Of a stretch of DNA of 64,000 bases, positions 47,223 to 58,846 are shown piece by piece (the stretch's first letter is position 1; each line of letters begins with the position of its first letter). Source of the DNA: Coffea arabica (taxonomy: Eukaryota > Streptophyta > Magnoliopsida > Gentianales > Rubiaceae); NCBI RefSeq assembly GCF_036785885.1, contig NC_092312.1, positions 10,620,001 to 10,684,000 of the forward strand. Direction: 5' to 3'. The notes beneath the pieces are model-generated. The model made no database searches and was not told the DNA's origin. It worked only from the letters and a program-made list of their open reading frames with translations. A program made the translations under genes and the position numbers.

Positions 47223-48714
47223 GGGCAAATTATATTTTAATCCCCTGTGATTTTCGCAAAAACCACATAACCCCCTCCCCTATAATTCAAAAAGCTATAC
47301 ATAAATCTCTTGTGGTTTAGGTTGAACTGTCAAATAGACGGAAAGCACCCATCGTGACGATTCGTGGGCAAAACGCGCTTGTACTACTAGTATCAGTAAG
47401 AAACATTTTCATATTACCCCTGACCATTGTAACGCAACCAATAAAGCCTAACTTTGTGCTCCTTATCTCTTTCCAGCTTCCGAAAGTACTTTGTTGGTGA
47501 AGGCTTGCGCATGGATGGTGGTTTATATTTGAGGAAAATGAAAAACATTGAAGAAAGCTTAGAAGTCATGAAGATTTGCGTGGGTATGGGCTAGATTGCC
47601 TTATTCACTATTAGGGGTGCAAACGAATCGAGCCGCTCGCGAGCGGCTCGATTCAAGCTCGACTCGAGCTCAAAACATTAAGCTCGTTAGGCTCGCGAGC
47701 TCGAGTATATATATATTTATTTTTTTATTTTTATTTTTAATAGTAAAATTACATAAATATTCTTAATATTTTATTATTTATTAAGAAAAAAATATTATTT
47801 TATTTATTTTTTAAAAAATAAAATAATTATTTTTTGTTTTTTTCGACCTTGAACTCGAGCTCGAACTCGGCTCGAATCGAGTCGAGCTCGAGCTCGAGCT
47901 TGAAAATTACCAGCTCGTCGAGCTTGAGCTCGAGTTCGAGTTCGATGAAATTAAGTCAAAGCTCGACTCGATAAGGCCAAAGTTTGACTCGACTCAACTC
48001 GTTTGCAGCCCTATTCACCATAAATAACAAGCAAGAAACAGAAGTTAGAAAATATATAGATCTTCCAACACAAAGAGGACTCATTCCCCTCCTGTGTGCT
48101 CCTCCTCTACAGTTGCTAAGTAAAGTAACCCAATTTCTGTACAAGGGAAAAAATATTTGAAAAAAATAGAAGACACAAAAGAAGAAGAAGAAGAAGAAGA
48201 ACCTGCTAAGTCTTCCGGCTGCGTCCTACCATATCTCCCCGGTGGCTAACAGATTCTTTTCACAACACAATTCTTCACGCTACCCATAAATAACAAACCC
48301 CTTCACAAAATTCAAAAGGAGGGAATAAAAAATAAAGTGAAATAATACAAAAATAAGGAAAGGAGCTGTAAGAAGAAATCCCCAAAGCAGCCAAATTCCG
48401 CAAGCCAAGATCCCCACCACCCTTATCACTGCCCACCAGTCACCGACCCTCTCCAAACTCCGAAGGTAAAAGCCGATAACCCTCTCTTTCTCACGACAAA
48501 AACCAGAGCAAGGGAGAATCTGACTTCATTTGCTTCCTTTTTGTATTTATATTAGGGTAATTTGAACATTTTGCCCACGAATCATCACGATGGGTGCTTT
48601 CCGTCTATTTGACAGTTCAACTCAAACCACACGGGCTTTATGTATAACTTTTTGAATCATGGGGGGTTATGTGATTTTTGCAAAAACCATAGGGGATTAA
48701 AATGTAATTTGCCC
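47223..48714. mobile_element. Non-autonomous Mutator-like (MULE) element with long TIRs
   Basis: 1492 bp. Inverted arms of about 150 bp (47223-47373 and 48569-48714) start GGGCAAATTAYATTTTAATC and share AGACGGAAAGCACCCATCGT. Flanking 9-mers are ttaaaagta (47214-47222) and ttaaaagtg (48715-48723), an 8 of 9 match to the 9-bp duplication that MULEs make. No transposase. The interior holds a nested hAT MITE and a GAA microsatellite at about 48180-48199. Confidence 0.88.
47612..48013. mobile_element. hAT-type MITE nested in the MULE
   Basis: 402 bp with inverted ends TAGGGGTGCAAACGA and TCGTTTGCAGCCCTA. Flanking octamers are ttcactat (47604-47611) and ttcaccat (48014-48021), 7 of 8 identical, as expected for hAT insertion. 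Both subterminal regions are full of GAGCTCGA-like words (about 47630-47700 and 47850-48000) around an AT-rich core, giving strong folding potential. Confidence 0.88.
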
Positions 48715-48723
48715 TTAAAAGTG

Positions 48724-49391
48724 TTCAATCTTTTATCAGTCTACTTCAGGGTTTTCAGATTTTGCATTGGAGTCAACAAAAAAATTCCAACAATCATTTG
48801 CAACTTGCAATACCAGAAAAGAACTAGACTAAGCAGTCACGTAGCTCCCGGCTTTTAATCTTCAAACTGTTGATAAGGTTTCTCTTTTTAGTTTTTTTTT
48901 TCTGATTTTTTCATAATATTTAGTGTATAAATGTTTGAGCTACAGTAGTGTTGCTTACACGTCGTCTGGGCCTGCTGTCTTCTTCACGGTCATTTTTTCT
49001 ATGCCTGGTTTTTCTTCCTTTAGATATTAGTACTAATGTTAGTTATTGCTTTCTGAAGCTGCCAATTCTACAGGACCATCATTTCCAACAAGAAAGGCTC
49101 CAATATTCTCTCTAATATATCGAACCAATAAACAGGTTTGAATTACGATTCAGTTTTCCAGTATTATCACTTGTCAAGATTTTTCTCTCTGAAGCTTTTC
49201 TGTACAGTTCTAATATGTCCTTTAATGCAGTGCCAAAATGTCTTGATTTAGACACACAACTATGAATCTGGGATTTCTTATTCGGCCCTTTTCTTCAAAG
49301 GGATTGAAGATAAGGACTCTTACTTTTAGTGTTATCCTATTTGCAGGCTGAATTCTTCGAAAGTTAGCTGCCGGTTTAGAGACGAACAACT
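48724..49391 (+). other. Upstream region and leader of the ENT gene
   Basis: Should contain the ENT promoter. A splice acceptor-like TTTGCAG at about 49346 followed by purine-rich sequence up to the ATG suggests an intron in the 5' UTR. No other gene seen. Confidence 0.45.
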
Positions 49392-52213
49392 ATGACTGAA
49401 GTTGGCTCAAGTGGGTCTCCCACTCCAGGCAGGCTTGAGGTTCATCCCAATATTGTGCATTAGAAATGGAATGGTATTAATTGCCAATTAATTCTTGACT
49501 GGAATTGTTTGATGATTGGCATCAGGGAAAACGTGCTGCGATGGTAGTGTGTTGGTTTCTTGGACTGGGATCACTGGTCTCATGGAATAGTATGCTGACT
49601 ATTGGAGACTACTATTATGCCTTGTTTCCTGTAAGTACTCCAATGTGCTCTGTAATCCTTTTTGATATAAAACACCACTTTTTGGTCTGGCATGTATGTT
49701 ATTCTGTGCAGTCTTTAGTTCCAAAATCACTGAGCTAGGAATTCTGTGTAGACTTTCAATTTGAATTTTCTGAGGTGAATTAATTTAGAAGTTGCACAAC
49801 TTGGCCTACTTTTGTTGAAAAATGATGATGCAATGAGACATCAACATGACGAAATGTCTATACTGTTGTGCTGATGGATTTTTCTGCTCTGGATGTTGGC
49901 CCTGCCATGAATAATCTCTCTGCCAGCCTTGAGTTACTACTAGCTAGCAAAACTCGTGGCACATAAACTGTTGCAGATGGATACATAATAAAAGAACATT
50001 CATGATAATCTAATCTGTACTGATAGGCAAACACTTTAATTTCCCATCAATGATAACCAATTTCTAATTCCCAATTTTTTCTGGGCCTCAAGGCGAACTG
50101 ATGCCATCAAGTTAGTTCATCTAGAATGAGTTGCATTTGGAAGAACTTAACATTGGTTTTCTCCGTTTCTGTTTGAAGCACTATCATCCTTCAAGGGTAC
50201 TCACCCTAGTTTATCAACCATTTGCCGTTGGAACAGTTGCAACACTTGCATATAATGAGGCAAGAATTGATACCAGAATGAGAAATTTAGCAGGATATAC
50301 CTTATTCTTTCTGAGCACATTAGCGCTCCTACTGGTAAGCTTTCATTTCAGCAATCTTTAGCATTCAATGTCTGAGTTATTTCACATGCATTTATTTTGA
50401 TGTTAAACTCCGCAGCTAGATTTAGGCACATCAGGAAAAGGAGGACTAGGAAATTATATTGGCATATGTATACTTGTTGCTGCTTTTGGAGTTGCTGATG
50501 CCCATGTCCAAGGAGGAATGGTTGGAGACCTATCCTTGATGTGCCCTGAGTTCATCCAAGTCAGTCTTAAAATCACATGTTCCATTTACTCTCTAAGATT
50601 GTATTTCTTTCATATTGTTTAGAAGTACTATTCATAGCACACGCGTTTTCATTTTAATCTTATCATATGTAACTATGCAGTCCTTCTTGGCTGGTCATGC
50701 TGCATCAGGGGCACTCACATCTACTTTACGACTAATGACAAAAGCAGCCTTTGAAAATTCTAATAATGGCCTTCGCAAGGGAGTTAGTACGTAATTTTCT
50801 CTTAATGCTTAGTGAACTTCCAGGCATTTACATGTCGTCTCGTTCCTGAATGATATGGAATTCTGTTTCTCCAATTTGCAGTTCTATTTCTTGCCATCTC
50901 GACATTCTTCGAATTCCTATGCATTCTGCTGTATGCATTCATCTTTCCTAAACTGCCAATTGTAAAGCATTATCGTGCAAAAGCAGCTTCAGAAGGATCA
51001 AAAACTGTCTTAGCTGATTTAGCCGCTGCTGGCATCCAGACCGAGGCAAATGAAACAGTATGAAAGTTTCTTTTGATCTATACGTCCAAGTTTCTGATGA
51101 ACTGTTCATTTGACACCTTAAGACAGCTTTTGCCATCCTTGCAGGTCGATGATGATAAATATCCTGAGCGCCTGAGCACCAAACAATTACTCTTTCAGAA
51201 CTTTGATTATGCTTTGGACCTCTATCTGATTTGTGTCCTAACTTTATCTATCTTTCCTGGCTTCTTATATGAAAACACTGGACACCACAAGTTAGGCTCC
51301 TGGTAAGTGATAAAATTCTTTCGTGATTCAACCTGTTAGGTGGTTACCTTTATCTTATGTCAAGTAGGATGAAATGATCAATAGTTTTCGAGAATCAAAT
51401 ACAGCTATCCTATACAATCAAACACTAAAAAAAAAATGCTATTTATTCATCTCTTTGATAAGTTTGTCGACTTAGACACCTCCATTTTTGGTTATCCATT
51501 ATTACTCCTAAAAGTTTAATAGCTTTCATTTTACTATCACTTAGTCCCCTATTTTTAGCATGCTGCTCATACAATTCCATGTACAGGCTGTCCAATTAGC
51601 CTTTTCTTGAATTAAGTTCCCATCAACCTTATTTATTTGAAAGATTTGAATAGGGTGGCCCCGATGTAGTAACTATATTCACTTCATTGATGGTCATCCC
51701 ATCCCAGGTATGCTGTTGTTTTGATCGCAATGTACAATGCGTGGGATCTCGTATCAAGATACATTCCACTCATGGAATGCCTCAAGTTAAAATCAAGAAA
51801 GGGCCTCATGCTGGCAACATTATCTCGTTTCTTTCTCATCCCTTGTTTCTATTTCACTGCAAAATATGGTGACCAGGGATGGATGATATTTCTCACGTCC
51901 TTCTTGGGACTGACCACTGGTTATCTCACAGTATGCGTCCTCACTGCAGCTCCCAAAGGGCACAAGGTTGGTGAAATGTAGATCATCATGAATGAAAGTC
52001 TTTTTCGTCTCAATTTCGTCTCAATTGCTTGGTTTTATCATTGAGTTAATTGCTTTGGTTTTCCCCTGAGAAAGAAAATTTTACCGTTTTCTGGTACTGC
52101 AGGGACCGGAGCAGAATGCACTAGGAAACTTGTTAGTCGTATTTCTCCTTGGTGGCGTATGTTCTGGCGTAGCCCTGAATTGGTTATGGCTTATTGGCAA
52201 TGGGAAATTCTGA
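49392..52213 (+). CDS. ENT: Equilibrative nucleoside transporter (plant ENT3-like)
   Basis: Nine exons: 49392-49439, 49526-49630, 50179-50334, 50416-50559, 50681-50786, 50882-51057, 51145-51302, 51708-51966, 52103-52213; all introns GT..AG and the frame stays open for 420 aa, normal for plant ENTs. The start MTEVGSSGSPTPGRLEGK leads to a short cytosolic tail, then about 11 hydrophobic segments. Family motifs: VSWNSMLTIGDYYYALFP, YHPSRVLTLVYQPFAVG, ADAHVQGGMVGDLSLMCPEF, SGALTSTLRLMTKAAFEN, FYFTAKYGDQGWMIFLTSF and the C-terminal GPEQNALGNLL and NWLWLIGNGKF. The large loop after segment 6 spans roughly residues 225-265. The family carries nucleosides across the plasma membrane or tonoplast, as facilitators or proton symporters, serving purine and pyrimidine salvage. 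The upstream truncated copy at 24424 is its paralogue. Closest by motif to the Arabidopsis ENT3 clade; subclade assignment is by memory. Confidence 0.95.
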
Positions 52214-52427
52214 GGAAGCATCTGTAGCTGAGTGTTGAATATTGATGCATGGATAGTCGCCAGGATGTCTGTTAGGGGATATCAAATTGTATTTACAAAT
52301 TGAAATTGTTATGTGTTTTTAAATCAAAAACCAGAACTCAATTCTTATTGCCTTTCATACATATGTTCATTTTGGGCTAGGAAATTAAATGTGCCTGCTC
52401 CAAAAGATTATGGTTAGAATTATGGTA
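52214..52427 (+). other. 3' flank of the ENT gene
   Basis: Probable 3' UTR; short, AT-rich, without other features. Confidence 0.5.
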
Positions 52428-53561
52428 CGGTTAATTGCACTGAACCAACTCAACTATTACCTAAATTGCACTTTACTCCCCTTGATGATTTTTATTGGCA
52501 CTTAAGTCCCTTTTTTTATATGTTAAAGATAAAACAATCTGTGCTATTCTATTTCTTTCAGTTTTCCTTTTACTCTTTCAAATTTTTTTTCATTTTTTTC
52601 ATTTCTTATTTTCCCCTTCTTTTCATGCCACTTGCCACCTCTTTCCCTCTACTACTATTAGAGTGCTTACACTAGAATTTTTAATTTCTTTTACTCATTC
52701 CTTTATTATGATTGAATAGATTGTTTATTTGTTAAACTTCATTATTTTTAGTATTTACCATAGGGGAAGGTTGGGTTGGGTGCTAAGATAAGAGGAATTG
52801 TAAATACGAGATCTTGACTTCAAGATTTCCCACTTACCAAACAAAAAATAAAAGTCTTTACCATAAGGTCCATTCTACAACACAATATATGTTCATATCA
52901 CAAGCACATTTAATCAAGTTATTCAATAATTTATTTACACGTAAACTAATTAGAGTAAACAATTGATCAGTCATTAATAGTAAAACCAACATATTAATAG
53001 CGCATGCAAGAATTAATTGTCAACAAATTATTAATTTTGATTACATTAAAAATGAATAAAAACAGTACTAACTGATTTGTGTGCTTACAATTTTAATTGT
53101 AATTAATTGATCGTTTATAAGCTGAACTTTGTATCTGGGTTGGAAGATAAGGGAGGCAGGAAGGATTGCAAGTAGGAGATCTTGGATTCAAGCACTCCCA
53201 CTTACCAAAAAAAAGAAGAAAAAAAGAAGAAGCTGTACTTTGTATTTATGTGTGTGTGTTTAAATAATTTGCTATCTTAGACTAAACAGGCTTTGCAATG
53301 TAAGAAACATAGATAGTGTTATAATATAGATTTTGTTATTAATTGTTAATAGTGAAAAAGGGAAAACTAGTAGACAAGAAAAAAAGGAAAGAGGAGAAAA
53401 CAAAAAACGAATAGGTGAATAAGAACGAGAAAAGTAATTAATGTAGCAAAGATAATTTTGTCTAAGAATGTCATAAAGGGGCTAAATTGCCTATATAAAA
53501 ACTTTAGGAGGGTAAATTACAACACGACGTATAATTGAGGAGGATTTAGTGCATTTTACCG
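52428..53561. mobile_element. MULE-like inverted-repeat element downstream of ENT
   Basis: Ends are inverted copies over about 90 bp: CGGTTAATTGCACTGAACC at left against CGGTAAAATGCACTAAATCC from the right, followed by shared TAATTTACCCTCC/ATTGCACTTTACTCC and TTTAGTCCC-type words. No clear 9-bp target duplication, so boundaries are approximate. The 1.1-kb AT-rich interior has no gene. Diverged word pairs (AGATCTTGGATTCAAG and AGATCTTGACTTCAAG) recur inside. Confidence 0.55.
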
Positions 53562-54414
53562 CAAATGGCCAGCATCGTCTTGTGTAGAGCTTTAGACGTA
53601 GTTTTACAAAAATTTAAAATGTCAGCAATGAGTTTAAAACTCAGAAAATCGGAAAGTTATTTTCTCTAACACAATTAAGTCTTCACTGAACGTTGAAATA
53701 CGAAATATTCCTTTTTTCGGACTCCAAATATTGCATCCTGAACAAAAATGTAACATCACAGCCCAAATATTTTTGCGTGAACAGTGAAAGAAAAAAACTC
53801 AAAATCTTTTTGGATAGACAACGTCGGCCGATTAATTTCCATTTTTTGTGCTATACTACTAATTAGTTAATAAAGTAACTTAGTGGTCTTCTTTGATCTA
53901 AGTTGAAAGACCGAAACAGGTACAGTTGAAGGTCAATGGTCACCATCATGGTTAGCAACATCAGCCGACACCGATACGTATCAGCCTGAGTCGTAACCGG
54001 AACGGAGGAGACCGGTATGATACCGAACCCCGAATCGCGGATATTATCATATCTGCGGCGACTCGCTCTGACTCGATCGATATTGGCCGATTTGAATCCG
54101 TGATGCATGATATCAGTCGATATATTGGAGTCGATTCAGATATTTTTTCAAATTGTGTCTTTTTGATATTTTCTAATTTTAGTAATTTTTTCAAATTTTT
54201 TGAAAACTATCATTTGCTATAATGTGCGTATCATCCGATATTCAACCGATATATCGCGACGGATGTAGAACAACCGAAACCGCGACGAGATTGCAACCCG
54301 CGATGGCGAACCACGGCCACCATTTGATAAAAAACTAGTCCACTAATATATCCATGCATGCCCAAACCCAATTTTGGTACATGGCTGTCACGCTTTTGTT
54401 GGGTGAATTCTTAG
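53562..54414. other. Stretch with a CGAT/GATA-rich block
   Basis: About 53955-54310 is richer in CG dinucleotides than its neighbours and full of words like CCGATATA and GATACGTATC in both orientations. It looks like an old repeat of unknown class. The minus-strand frames over it are short and motif-free. Confidence 0.4.
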
Positions 54415-54482
54415 TTTATGATGAAAAAAAAAGGCATTCTACAATTGGGGCGGTTTTTGGAGACTGTTCTACAAGTGGGGTC

Positions 54483-54606
54483 TTCGCATTCCGCGAATGC
54501 GAGGTCAATGAACTCGCATTCGCAAAATGCGAGCTCGGTGAGCTCGCACTGAGCTCGCATTCCGCGAATGCGAGCTCACTGACCTCGCATTTGTGGAATG
54601 CGAGTT
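54483..54606. repeat. Palindrome cluster, left arm
   Basis: Alternating copies of CTCGCATTCCGCGAATGCGAG-type palindromes joined by GTCA or GCTCA linkers, four to five hairpins in 120 bp. All share the core CGCATT/AATGCG. Confidence 0.85.
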
Positions 54607-55292
54607 CAGTGCGACCACCGGGCGCCAAGCCCCCATTTCGAAAAAAAAAAAGTGAGTCAAAGAAGTAGAATGCAATATCGAAACATAGCTGTCGAACAGC
54701 AAAACAAAGAAAACAGAGCTGTCGAATAGCAAAACAAAGAAAACAGAGCTGGGTTCTGCACATCGAAGCATCCAAAGACCGGAGCTGGCCACCATTTGTC
54801 CTATTTTGTGCTGCCCAAACGCCAGACGGCAGAAATAGGAGGAGCGGCGCCACCATCTCTGTTGTTCTGCTCCACCGGAAGCCACGCCTCCTTCTCTTTG
54901 TGCCTCGCTGAAGCAAGCCCTCCAGATTGTAGCCGATTTTTAGAGCTTCTTCAACCACCAGATTGCTGACCCATTTGCGCCTTTGACCACCCACTGCCGC
55001 CCCATTGCCGACCCAAAATTTGTCAGCATTGCCGTCCCATTGCGACTCTCAAACAGCATAAAGGTAAACCTTTTCCATTTGTAATGCCTCACTTATAGCA
55101 TTTTAAGTTTAATTAATACTTGAATACTTGAATCTAACGACAAGTTCAGATTTGTTGTAAAATTTGGGTTTAAATTTGATGTGGATTGTGCTTATTTTTG
55201 CAATTTTTGTGATGGATTTGAGGATATACGTTACATTTTTTGAATTCTTGCAATTTTTCTGTTTCCAATTTGTTGCAGTTTATTTGCAGTTT

Positions 55293-55530
55293 CTGCAATT
55301 AGTGCAGAAAAAGCATGATCCGAGCTCGGATCCGACTCAACCCAGACGGATCCGACCTCAGTTCCTTTGAGGATCATAGGCGAAATTGGGTGATACGACC
55401 TCGGATCCATAGTTGTTCACTAAGATCCGAGGGCTCGTCTGATCATCTGTTGAGACGGATCCGAACCCTGTTGGATCCGATGGATGCCAGAAATTATCCG
55501 AGCTCGGATCTGTTCGCGGACATAGCAGAT
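55293..55530 (+). repeat. GATCCGAGC-rich block, copy 1
   Basis: Begins GCAGTTTCTGCAATTAGTGC and contains GATCCGAGCTCGGATC, AGACGGATCCGACC, CCGAGGGCTCGTCTG and TTCGCGGACATAGCAGA in the same order as copy 2 at 62846-63080, with substitutions and indels. Several internal words are palindromic. Confidence 0.85.
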
Positions 55531-55554
55531 CCTATGCTCTGTTTCTTTTCACTG

Positions 55555-55765
55555 ACCTCGCATCTCAGTGACCTCGTATGTAAGAGATGCGAGGTAACTG
55601 ACCACGCATTTCATAAATGCGAGGTCTGATTTTCTTTTTGTTTTTTTTTTATTTCGTTGTTCAAAAATTCGAGGAGACTTCGCATTCAGCAAATGCGAAC
55701 TCACGGAGGAGACTTCGCATTCAGCAAATGCGAACTCATGGAGCTCTCATTTGCTGAATGCGAAG
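55555..55765. repeat. Palindrome cluster, right arm
   Basis: Diverged palindromes again built on CGCATT/AATGCG: for example TTCGCATTCAGCAAATGCGAA occurs twice at about 55679 and 55714, then a third inverted relative at about 55745. Words such as CTGACCTCGCAT repeat between them. Confidence 0.85.
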
Positions 55766-55834
55766 ACCCTTTGGACGGAATCCCATGCTAAAAATGCCCC
55801 CCCATTTGTAGAATTTTTTTAAAATTCATCATAA

Positions 55835-56683
55835 TTTTAGAAATTTCTCTTTAATCATAATTTTTTTAAAAATGTCTATTTTTTTGTGTTGAAGAAGATA
55901 AAACAAAAAAAAAAGGGGCAAGTTCCATTTAAAATAGAAAATGGGTTCTAATTAAGGGAATTAAACATGAGATGCAAATGAGGAACGAATTTCTCTAGGG
56001 CAGCTATTGGTAAATCGTACATTAGAGTTGTGTTCGTAGAGAAGATTTTAGAAAAATAAGGGCCTTGAACTAAAATGGAAAAATAAATTTTGCTAAAATT
56101 ACAATATATGTTAGCGTGACCCAAAATTTGATGCCGAGCATTGAATTTGTCTTGGATGCATTTCCGTTGCTTTAACAGTCTTAGCATGCGATTTAATTAT
56201 TTTTTATATACATTTAGACACTATTGTCGTACTTTAACAAGTGTATATAAATATATTTGCCCAAGTACTTATTTTTCACTAATGTAGTTATCAAAGTCAT
56301 TTACAATAATTAGTACTTTAATACGCCTTGTATAATTTGAAATGATAATAATTACAATAATTAGTACTTTAATATGTCTTGTATAATTTAAAATGATAAT
56401 AATTAATCATCTCTGACTAGTTTAATGTACAAAATAATTCTCTAAAATGCTAAGCACATAGTAGACAAAATCTCTAATACTCAATGTGGGGGCAAGGGTT
56501 ATGTACCAAATTTGGGTGGCAAGTGCCCACTTTTCAGTTTTTGCTATTAAAATCTATTTCGCATCTATTATTTTTGGTCGAAACACTATCTACATTGGAC
56601 ATTGTATGTTTTGCAATTGGAGTTTAGAAATTTTATTGACATTATGTAGTTTATAGATTAAAGGTTTTGAATTTCATGGATAT
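55835..56683. other. AT-rich spacer with a short tandem duplication
   Basis: No gene. About 56295-56400 carries two tandem copies of a roughly 60-bp unit containing TTACAATAATTAGTACTTTAAT. Confidence 0.45.
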
Positions 56684-58600
56684 TTGGATTGTTTGACAGG
56701 GAATTTTAGCCCATTTATAGGGGAGACTCTGTCAAATTTTTTGTAGAGTTTTCTTTGTGAGGGCAACTGACTATTACAAATAAATGTCGCAACTTCTGTT
56801 TTTTTAAATGGTTTTTGTTGTAAATTATTTCTTCATATAGGTACATACAAGGTTGGTGACAGAAGCTTGGCACGTTTAGAGGCTGGCGTTGGTACCTCTA
56901 ATATCCTGACCACAGAAGTTGGCTAGATTCGAATTTGATACAAGTCATTCGGTAATATATTTTATATTACAACTTTTGGATTTTTGACGTCGAATTGAAA
57001 TAGTATGTTTTGTTAAACTTCTGGATGTAGAAGAGGGCGTTAGAACACGTTAACAGATTTATTTAAAGTCGAATCGATGGATTTAAAGTTAAATCTAATC
57101 TTGTAGTCTGTATTTACAATATATGCATGTCGAGGTTAGGGAAATAACTGAGAATGTTGTCAAGTGGCATTTGGATATAGCCAAAAAAATCTTATTGTGT
57201 TGTTGATGAAAATAGCATACGTATATGAACATAGATCTTGTATAGCTATATGGATGTGGAGCCCAAAAATTGATTAAATATTCTTCCAAATCGCATGTCA
57301 ATCAACTCTCTTTTGCAATTCGTAGGCGGCTTATAGTTGTTAGGATTCTAAATTATAGGGGACATATATATTATACAGTGTGGTGTTGACCGATTACAAC
57401 TTAATATAGACCCTGTTTGTATCATTGGTACAGTGAGTTTTAGCCTACTTATAGGGGAGACCTTGTCAATTTTTTTTAAATATCTTTGTCAGTTTTTGAA
57501 TATTTATAGCAATTTTCGTAAGGAAGACTTTGCCGACATTTTAAAAAGTTTTTGTAATCCTCGTTAACTAACTATTACTAATTGGGATGCAAATAACTTA
57601 TATGAAATAGTTTGCATATTGAGCAGTTGTTGCTTCATGTAGGTGCATACAAGGTTGGTGACACAAGCTTAGGAGGCGTAGAGACCTGGGTTGGGAAGTC
57701 TGTCGTCCAAACCACAGAAGTCCATCTTTCGAATTCGATACAAGCCATTCGGTATTAATTTTTAGTTTACAACTACATATTATGGACGTCGAAACAATGA
57801 AATAGTATAGTTTGTTAAAACTCTTCCAAACCACGAAGGCGTTAATGAAATTAAATAGATTTATTTGAAGGCGAATTGATGGACTAAAAGTACTTTAATA
57901 CGTCTTGTGCAATTTGAAATGACAGTAATTTGGATTGTTTGACAGGGAGTTTTAGCCCATTTATAGGGGAGACTATGTCAAAATTTTTGTAGATCTTTCT
58001 TTGTGAGGGCAACTGACTATTAGGTAATTTATTTTATATTACAACTACCATTTCTTTGTGAGGGCTACATTCGGATTTAATACAAGCCATTAGGTAATTT
58101 ATTTTATATTACAACTATTGGATCTTTGCCGTCAAATTGAAATAGTATAGTTTGTTAAATTTTATTTCAGTAGAAAAGGGCGTTAGAATATGAAATACGG
58201 ATTTATTTTAAGGCGAATTGATGGATTTAAAGTCAATGACCAACCTTGTAGTATTTTTTGTAATTGGCAAAATCTATAATGCTAAAAAAGTGGCAAAATC
58301 TGCTACAGGGAAAAACATTAATTTTGTAAGGTTCATTGCTAGAATATCCCATCATTATGAATGTGAATTTTGTTATGCGGTGTGAATGTGGAGCCCAAAT
58401 ATGTATAACTTCCCATACTTTTCTTATACTTGTACTTTGAAAATTATAGGGTCTCTTGACAATATGTAATGTGGCAAATGTCATTACAACTTCATATAAA
58501 CCTTATTTGGATTGGTTGGCAGGGAGTTTTAATTTATTTTGTGAATTGGTTGGCAGGGAGTTTTAGTCTATTTTTTGGGGAGATTCTGTCCAAATTTTCT
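56684..58600 (+). repeat. 90-bp module, four diverged copies upstream of the MULE/PMD exons
   Basis: Copies at about 56684-56780, 57411-57490, 57930-58024 and 58506-58600 share GACAGGGAGTTTTAGCCC, TATAGGGGAGACT and TGTCAAATTTTT. A fifth copy is inside a PMD intron at 60601-60672. Between them, a longer segment is also duplicated: ACAAGGTTGGTGACA ... ACCACAGAAGT ... GATACAAG at 56838-56960 and 57641-57760, offset about 803 bp, with a third partial relative at 58070-58230. Confidence 0.8.
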
Positions 58601-58846
58601 AAAAATTTCGTTGGGAGTTTTAGGCTATTCCTATCGTCATTTATAGCATATTTCATACCTGTTTTCAATTTTTTCATAAACATCTGGATCGAAATTAGTC
58701 TATTTAATAGTTTCAATTTCGACCTAGAGTCCATCCTCTTGAAATTTGTTTGGACCCTTGGACTACTAATTCTAATTTATTGTCCCTAAAATAGGGATTC
58801 ATTTCACAGACATGTCTGTAGAAAGATCTCTACGGGTAAACCTATA

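Larger units (their letters stand above)
54415..55834. mobile_element. Foldback-like element rich in short palindromes
   Basis: The left edge (TTATGATGAA, then ATTCTACAATTGGGG) and the reverse complement of the right edge (TTATGATGAA, then ATTCTACAAATGGGG) match, giving an element of about 1.42 kb. Inside each edge are clusters of 19-21-bp palindromes, and in the middle (55293-55530) a GATCCGAGC-rich block also found at 62846. No transposase is visible. The minus-strand frame 54416-54994 is created by the repeats. The class is uncertain: MULE-derived foldback is my best guess. Confidence 0.5.

Noticed and set aside
54416..54994. 192-codon minus-strand frame with LCFLCFAVRQ and SELAF repeats
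   Set aside because: The repeated peptides come directly from the palindromic DNA repeats and a short duplication near 54690-54740. There is no family resemblance.
55313..55520. GAGCTC and GGATCC words suggesting cloning-vector contamination
   Set aside because: The block recurs 7.5 kb away in diverged form with natural substitutions, and no vector backbone is present.
58469..58789. 106-codon frame with hydrophobic stretches just before the MuDR-type exon
   Set aside because: It runs through copies of the 90-bp module and other AT-rich repeats, so the hydrophobicity is compositional.
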